From assembly GCA_964486825.1 (NCBI GenBank), contig CAZAQS010000004.1, positions 1-54,489 on the forward strand: a DNA stretch of 54,489 nt. The letters are read 5' to 3'. A program made the position numbers and the translations under genes. Below are positions 49,801 through 54,489 of this stretch, in pieces. The notes below the pieces were generated by a model. That model saw only the letters and a list, made by a program, of their open reading frames with translations, had not been told where the DNA came from and searched no databases. Source of the stretch: CAZAQS01 sp964486825 (GTDB taxonomy: Bacteria; Chloroflexota; Anaerolineae; Anaerolineales; UBA4823). The stretch's first letter is position 1, and each line of letters begins with the position of its first letter.

Positions 49801-51135
49801 ATGTTCAAACAATTCTCCCGAAGTTCAATTCTATTTTTCGGTGGAGCGCTGCTGGTCTTCCTGGTCGTCCAGGTTTTGATCAGCACCGGCGTCCTGAATG
49901 TATTCTGGCTTACTCTGATCCGTATTGGCGCAGTCATGGCCATCGTTAGCCTTGGATTAAACCTGATCTACGGTTTCAACGGGCAATTCTCGCTGGGCCA
50001 ATGGGGTTTTTATGCCCTAGGCGCTTACGCCGCCGCGGACATCACGTATTGGTGGCATAACGAAAAAAGCGCCTCTGCGCTGGTGGTGGTACTGCTTGCT
50101 ACACTCTTTGTCGGTGCAGCGATCCTCATTCTCAGACGCCTGTTTTCCCGTGTACGCGGCCTGGATGCTATGTCTGCCTTTGCCCTATACCTGGTCGTGG
50201 TCATTATGCTGGTTTATGTGGCAGTCCTGCTCAGCAAACCCTTAGCGCCGGTCGTTTCAAATCTGCTTCTCACTCTTCCCCCGGCAGCCAGCATGCAAGT
50301 GGTTTTCGTGCTAGCCGTTCTGCTGGCTGGACTGGTAGCAGCCGAAATCAGCTTCATCCTCGGTCTGCCCGTACTTACCCTTGGCTCGGATTATTTCGGT
50401 ATCGCTACCTTGGGATTCACCATTATTGTCAAAGTGCTCTTGGATAACTCCGATACGATGTTCGGCTTTGCTGAGATGAAAGGCGCCAGGGGAATGATCG
50501 GTATCCCAAAACTATCCAGCTGGTTCTGGATATTCTTTTTCTTGTTCCTGGCGGTCGTCATCACCCGTAATCTATTGCATTCCAGCTATGGAAGGGCCAT
50601 AGTTTCCGTCCGGGAGGATGAAGTCGCCGCCAAGGCCATGGGCATTGACGTTGCCCATTATAAAACCTTGACTTTTGTGCTCGGCAGCTACTTCGCCGGC
50701 GTTGCTGGCGCACTATATGCTCATATCAACGGTTTCCTGCATCCGAACGAATTTAACTTCATTAAATCCTTTGACCCGATGATCATCGTCGTCTTCGGTG
50801 GGCTGGGAAGCGTTACAGGCACGATAGGCGCATCTTTTGCCTGGGCGCTGATCCTGGAAGGCTTCTTGCGTTTGTTCTTACCCCAAGGCTTCGAGACCTG
50901 GCGTTTCGTGGTCTACCCCCTGCTGCTGTTGTTGGTAATGCTGCTGAAACCGAAAGGATTATTCGGTGATTATGAGATACCCTTCCTGCGACAGATGCTA
51001 CCCCCACTGGCGCCTACCGCTGCTGCACGCCAGGAAGAGGGCGAACGTCCTGTCCTGACCACCTCTGCCGGCGCGGTTTCCTTCCCAGGTGGAAATCCGA
51101 ATGAAATCCCACCAGCACAGGAGATTCGAGAATGA
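49801..51135 (+). CDS. livM: Liv-type ABC transporter permease LivM
   Basis: 444 aa from ATG 49801; an earlier in-frame ATG at 49768 overlaps livH. LivM features: GLNLIYGFNGQFSLGQWGFYALGAYAAA (about residues 47-74), VSVREDEVAAKAMGIDVAHYK (coupling helix, about 268-290), and VVFGGLGSVTGTIGASFAW. A Pro/Glu-rich cytosolic tail follows the last helix. The stop overlaps livG as ATGA. Confidence 0.93.
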   Translation: MFKQFSRSSILFFGGALLVFLVVQVLISTGVLNVFWLTLIRIGAVMAIVSLGLNLIYGFNGQFSLGQWGFYALGAYAAADITYWWHNEKSASALVVVLLATLFVGAAILILRRLFSRVRGLDAMSAFALYLVVVIMLVYVAVLLSKPLAPVVSNLLLTLPPAASMQVVFVLAVLLAGLVAAEISFILGLPVLTLGSDYFGIATLGFTIIVKVLLDNSDTMFGFAEMKGARGMIGIPKLSSWFWIFFFLFLAVVITRNLLHSSYGRAIVSVREDEVAAKAMGIDVAHYKTLTFVLGSYFAGVAGALYAHINGFLHPNEFNFIKSFDPMIIVVFGGLGSVTGTIGASFAWALILEGFLRLFLPQGFETWRFVVYPLLLLLVMLLKPKGLFGDYEIPFLRQMLPPLAPTAAARQEEGERPVLTTSAGAVSFPGGNPNEIPPAQEIRE

Positions 51136-51989
51136 GTGAAAAAACACATCCCCCTGTCGCCCCTGTGATTGAGACCAGCAATGGTAAACCTATCCTGGAG
51201 GTAAAGAAACTCTGCAAAAACTTTGGTGGGTTGCGAGCCTGCAATGACTTCGATATTACTTTGTTTGAAAACGATCTGAGCGGTTTGATCGGTCCAAACG
51301 GAGCAGGAAAAACTACCGTATTCAATATGATCACAGGAATTTATGAAGCAAGCACCGGTGAAATTTATTTCAACGGCGACAATATTGCCGGGATGGAGCC
51401 CCATGAAATCAACAAGATGGGCATCGCTCGCACCTTTCAGAACATCCGCCTGTTCCCCAACCTGACCGTCCTGGATAATGTGCGCATCGCCTACCACACT
51501 CACGCTGGCTACGGCCTGACCGATTCCTTGTTCCGTAATAAATCGTTTAGCGGTAAAGAAAAAGAGCTGACCCAGCGAACGCAAGAATTCCTTCGGGTCT
51601 TCAACCTGCACCATAGGCAGGGAGAAATTGCTAGAAACTTGCCTTACGGCGAGCAACGCCGCCTGGAGATCGCACGCGCCCTGGCAGCCGAACCAAAACT
51701 GCTGCTCTTGGATGAGCCAGCTGCCGGCATGAACCCTGCAGAAGTCGTGGCTCTGATGGACCTGATCCATTTCATTCGTGAACGCTTCAAACTTACGATC
51801 TTATTGATCGAGCATCAAATGCGAGTCGTGATGGGCATCTGTGAATACATCACCGTGATGGATTTTGGAGAAGTCATCGCCAGGGGTACGCCTGACGAGA
51901 TCCAATCGAACGAGCGTGTTATCGAGGCCTACCTGGGGCCAGGAGCTGCGGCATTATCAGAAAAATTCCGGCGAGATAAAAATATATGA
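51132..51989 (+). CDS. livG: Liv-type ABC transporter ATPase LivG
   Basis: 285 aa. Walker A LIGPNGAGKTTVFN (about residues 56-69), signature LPYGEQRRLEIARAL (the LivG variant), Walker B LLLLDEPAAGMNP, and His switch LLIEHQMRVVMG. An N-terminal extension of about 20 residues precedes the ABC core. Overlaps livF by 4 nt. Confidence 0.95.
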   Translation: MSEKTHPPVAPVIETSNGKPILEVKKLCKNFGGLRACNDFDITLFENDLSGLIGPNGAGKTTVFNMITGIYEASTGEIYFNGDNIAGMEPHEINKMGIARTFQNIRLFPNLTVLDNVRIAYHTHAGYGLTDSLFRNKSFSGKEKELTQRTQEFLRVFNLHHRQGEIARNLPYGEQRRLEIARALAAEPKLLLLDEPAAGMNPAEVVALMDLIHFIRERFKLTILLIEHQMRVVMGICEYITVMDFGEVIARGTPDEIQSNERVIEAYLGPGAAALSEKFRRDKNI

Positions 51990-52708
51990 CAAACCAACAT
52001 ATGCTTGAAGTGCAAGATCTGCACGTCTTCTATGGCGCCATTCATGCCCTGAAGGGCATTAGCTTTCAACTGGGTAAAGGCCAAATCGTCGCTTTGATCG
52101 GTGCGAATGGAGCCGGCAAATCTACAACCTTGTCCACCATCTCGGGCTTGCTCCGGCCTCGAGAAGGAAAAGTAATCTTCCAGAGCGAGGATATCACCCT
52201 CGCCGAAACCGAACAGACTGTTAAAAGAGGGATGGTCCAGGTACCAGAAGGACGGAAGATCTTTGCCACGCTTACCGTGCTGGAAAATCTCGAGATGGGC
52301 GCTTACACGGTTAAGGATAAGGTGGAGATACAAAAAAGTCTTGAGCAGGCCTTTTCCCTCTTTCCACGCCTGGCTGAGCGGCGCAACCAATTGGGTGGGA
52401 CTCTCTCTGGCGGAGAGCAACAGATGCTGGCAATCGCGCGCGGGTTAATGTCACGCCCCTCCCTGCTATTGCTAGATGAACCTTCTATGGGCCTTTCACC
52501 AATCCTTGTTGAACAAATCTTCGAAATCATCCGGGATATCAACCAACAGGGCACCAGCATCCTGTTGGTAGAACAGAACGCTCAGATGGCTCTGTCGATT
52601 TCAGACCGGGGTTATGTACTCGAAACGGGCAAGATCGTTTTGGAAGGAAAAGCCCATGAACTCCTCCAGGATCCAATGGTTGTGGAAGCCTATTTGGGAG
52701 GCCACTAA
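51986..52708 (+). CDS. livF: Liv-type ABC transporter ATPase LivF
   Basis: 240 aa. Walker A LIGANGAGKSTTL (about residues 36-48), signature LSGGEQQMLAIARGLM, Walker B LLLLDEPSMGLSP, His/Gln switch LLVEQNAQMAL. Normal length. Completes the importer with LivG, LivH and LivM; a small membrane protein follows 32 bp later. Confidence 0.95.
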   Translation: MTNQHMLEVQDLHVFYGAIHALKGISFQLGKGQIVALIGANGAGKSTTLSTISGLLRPREGKVIFQSEDITLAETEQTVKRGMVQVPEGRKIFATLTVLENLEMGAYTVKDKVEIQKSLEQAFSLFPRLAERRNQLGGTLSGGEQQMLAIARGLMSRPSLLLLDEPSMGLSPILVEQIFEIIRDINQQGTSILLVEQNAQMALSISDRGYVLETGKIVLEGKAHELLQDPMVVEAYLGGH

Positions 52709-52740
52709 ACATCCATGAGCAATCAAAGACAGGATAAATC

Positions 52741-53103
52741 ATGAACAATATCAGTCGAATACTCTTTTTCTTCGTGTTACCTCTCATCGCAGTCTTGTCT
52801 TATCCGCCGCAGATCTTTCTGTCTAATCCCAACGGGCTCGCTTTATTACTCTTTGTGGCAGCCGTCTTCTTCCTGTTGGCGGTGATGCTCTACCGGGGTA
52901 GCTCGCGAGCCTTAACCCTTTCAATTTTTATCCAGGGATTAAATGTGATCATCCGCATCATGATGTTCTTTCCCCATTCAGTGCCTTCCCCTGGCAATTT
53001 TGATTTTACCTATATGGTCTTCAGTGTTATTGGGCTCGCCCTTTCTTCATATTTGTTGCTGCGGCTAGACCGGTCAGACATACGATCGAGATTGGTTACT
53101 TGA
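52741..53103 (+). CDS. small four-helix membrane protein at the end of the liv operon
   Basis: 120 aa with four hydrophobic segments (about residues 7-27, 31-50, 58-78, 89-108) and short loops; the C-terminus ends in a charged tail (RLDRSDIRSRLVT). No recognised family. SD ACAGGA lies before the ATG, and the gene is followed directly by the operon terminator, so it belongs to the liv transcript and may be an accessory component of the importer. Confidence 0.7.
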   Translation: MNNISRILFFFVLPLIAVLSYPPQIFLSNPNGLALLLFVAAVFFLLAVMLYRGSSRALTLSIFIQGLNVIIRIMMFFPHSVPSPGNFDFTYMVFSVIGLALSSYLLLRLDRSDIRSRLVT

Positions 53104-53134
53104 GTTCCTCAAGCATAAAATAAAATCAAGCCAG

Positions 53135-53166
53135 AGCCCCACGAAGACAATGAAGTGGGGCTTTTT
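53135..53166 (+). terminator. intrinsic terminator of the liv operon
   Basis: AGCCCCAC (53135-53142) pairs with GTGGGGCT (53155-53162) and is followed by TTTTCTTT. Placed 31 bp after the small membrane protein stop, it ends the liv transcript and separates it from cinA. Confidence 0.85.
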
Positions 53167-53267
53167 CTTTGTACTGCTTGCTTTGAAGGGTAGCGGTAGG
53201 GTAAAATCACTGCATGGGGTTCCTTCTTAGAAATGAATAATTTATCGAGTTATCTTTAACCAGGCCT

Positions 53268-54443
53268 ATGCCAATCGCAGAGATCGTTTCAATCGGAACA
53301 GAGATTTTGCTCGGTGATATCGTTGATACCAATGCCCAACATATCGCCAAAGCTTTAAAGGACGCGGGGATTGATCTTTATCGCAAAACCACAATCGGTG
53401 ATAATGCCTTTCGAATTGCCCAGGCATTGAAAGAATCTTTAGAGAGGTGCGATATCGTTATCACCAGTGGAGGCCTGGGCCCGACGGTGGATGACCTGAC
53501 GCGGGAAGGGGTGGCGTTGGCAGTTGGTGTTCCAACCGAATACCACCCCGAGCTTTGGGAGCAGATCCAGGAACGATTCAAGCGTTTTGGACGCCAGCCA
53601 ACAGACAATAACAAACGCCAGGCTTATATACCTGAGGGCGCCTTGCCTGTTGAGAACCCTGTCGGAACTGCCCCAGCTTTCATCGTCACAACACCCGCAG
53701 ACAAGACCATTATCTCGCTTCCGGGAGTGCCCCGTGAAATGGAATATCTCCTGGAAAAGGTGGTGCTGCCCTATCTGGCTGAACACTACCAGCTCCATGG
53801 AGTGATTAAATCATTAACGCTGCATACAGCCGGAGTGGGCGAGTCACAAATCGATGAACTGATCGCTGACCTGGAAAAGATGTCTAACCCAACCGTGGGA
53901 CTCTCTGCCCACGCCGGGCAGGTGGATGTTCGTATCACTGCCAAGGCTCGCACAGTGGCAGAAGCAGACGAGATGCTAAAATCGGTCGAGGACTCGCTTC
54001 GCCAACGGCTAGGAGAATGGATTTATGGGGTAGACCAGCAAACCCTGCAAGAAGTCGCATTAAACAGGGTGGCCTCACTAGGCTGGAGCTTAGGCGTTGT
54101 TGAAGCCGGCTTGAACGGACGGTTGACGCAAAAGCTGGCCTCCGCCGATGGACCTTTCATCGGTGGAGAAGTTCTCACGCAAGTACCGGAAGCGAGCCTC
54201 CTGACATCCCTCACCAGGGATTTCCGTAAATCGCGGGGTGCGGATATCGCCCTGGGGGTGAGCCTGTATCCTGCAGGAGAAAAACAGGATATCCAATTAT
54301 TCTTGATCACACCGGTAGGGGAGAAAGCCATCTCAAGATCCTACGGTGGCCCACCGCAGATGGCTCCTTCCTGGGCTGTAAACCTGGGCCTCGATTGGAT
54401 CCGGAAGTTAGAAAATAAGGATGAGAATGAAAAAAGAGATTGA
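53268..54443 (+). CDS. cinA: CinA-family protein with degenerate PncC domain
   Basis: 391 aa. N-terminal molybdopterin-binding-fold/COG1058 domain (about residues 1-170): AEIVSIGTEILLGDIVDTNAQHIAKALKDAGI, ITSGGLGPTVDDLTREGVA, VENPVGTAPAFIV and SLPGVPREMEYL, expected for ADP-ribose/NMN pyrophosphatase activity. The C-terminal third aligns with the nicotinamide-nucleotide amidase (PncC) domain, but the ESCTGG active-site stretch is replaced by VEAGLNGRLTQ, so the nucleophilic serine seems to be missing. Probably lacks deamidase activity. Preceded by no strong SD. Its end overlaps the next start by 17 nt. Confidence 0.9.
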   Translation: MPIAEIVSIGTEILLGDIVDTNAQHIAKALKDAGIDLYRKTTIGDNAFRIAQALKESLERCDIVITSGGLGPTVDDLTREGVALAVGVPTEYHPELWEQIQERFKRFGRQPTDNNKRQAYIPEGALPVENPVGTAPAFIVTTPADKTIISLPGVPREMEYLLEKVVLPYLAEHYQLHGVIKSLTLHTAGVGESQIDELIADLEKMSNPTVGLSAHAGQVDVRITAKARTVAEADEMLKSVEDSLRQRLGEWIYGVDQQTLQEVALNRVASLGWSLGVVEAGLNGRLTQKLASADGPFIGGEVLTQVPEASLLTSLTRDFRKSRGADIALGVSLYPAGEKQDIQLFLITPVGEKAISRSYGGPPQMAPSWAVNLGLDWIRKLENKDENEKRD

Positions 54444-54489
54444 CCTCCTTTTAACAAACGCAATCGTTCTCACCATGAATGAGAACCTC
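54427..54489 (+). CDS. amidohydrolase (SsnA/MtaD-like), 3' truncated by the window
   Basis: Only 21 codons are visible (MKKEIDLLLTNAIVLTMNENL). The pattern DLLLTNAxVLTM is the first beta-strand of metal-dependent amidohydrolases such as SsnA, guanine/cytosine deaminase or methylthioadenosine/S-adenosylhomocysteine deaminase. SD AAGGATGAGA precedes the ATG, inside the end of cinA. The substrate class cannot be decided from this fragment. Confidence 0.65.
   Translation, partial: MKKEIDLLLTNAIVLTMNENL

Overview
The window looks like a chromosomal fragment of an anaerobic, moderately GC-rich member of the Chloroflexota, most likely class Anaerolineae. The indications are solute-binding lipoproteins with Pro/Glu/Ala linkers, an rpmH-rnpA-yidD-yidC-jag-parAB block, a KimA/TrkA pair, SelB, a YugP-type protease and a sortase fused to its own LPxTG region. 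This is judged from protein style, not from a database search. A run of 10 N plus a short GC-rich foreign piece inside one gene suggests a metagenome-assembled or draft genome. There are no rRNAs, tRNAs, insertion sequences or CRISPR arrays that I can see.

Region 1 (1-12.9 kb, + strand) is a long co-directional run: carbamate kinase (5' truncated), a BMP/PnrA-type nucleoside ABC importer (lipoprotein, double ATPase, two permeases), an EEP phosphatase/nuclease, a threonine-synthase-like enzyme, a GT2 glycosyltransferase, a TrpB-like PLP enzyme, a conserved protein of unknown function and a dihydropyrimidinase/hydantoinase. Importer, ring-opening hydrolase and ATP-forming carbamate kinase together suggest nucleoside or nucleobase (purine/hydantoin) fermentation. 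A structured, possibly riboswitch-like leader precedes the importer.

Region 2 (12.9-19.7 kb, +) holds three proton-pump-like membrane subunits without redox partners, a soluble coiled-coil protein and the selenocysteine elongation factor SelB. Region 3 (19.8-22.2 kb, +) is one large exported protein that combines surface domains, an LPGTG sorting motif and a C-terminal sortase domain.

Region 4 (22.3-30 kb, - strand) is the chromosome-partition and membrane-insertion block: rpmH, rnpA, yidD, a PQQ-propeller lipoprotein, yidC, jag, pfkB, parA, parB. dnaA and dnaN are absent. Upstream of it sit two TrkA proteins and a KimA-like potassium transporter, probably one K+ uptake unit. Region 5 (32-46.8 kb, mostly -) is housekeeping and accessory: an LPG-synthase-like membrane protein, YugP protease, S41 protease, an orphan CoA-transferase subunit A, a HAD phosphatase, mutL (+), a receptor Ser/Thr kinase with a TolB-like propeller, transaldolase, an IclR regulator, gyrB and a multi-pass membrane protein.

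Region 6 (46.9-54.5 kb, +) is a complete branched-chain-amino-acid-type (Liv) ABC operon behind a long leader with a good sigma-70 promoter, then a small membrane protein, a terminator, cinA and the first 21 codons of an amidohydrolase. Recurrent regulatory themes are -10 boxes placed 6-7 nt before the start codon of genes without a Shine-Dalgarno (leaderless candidates), and matching leader/post-cistron hairpin architecture in the two ABC operons.
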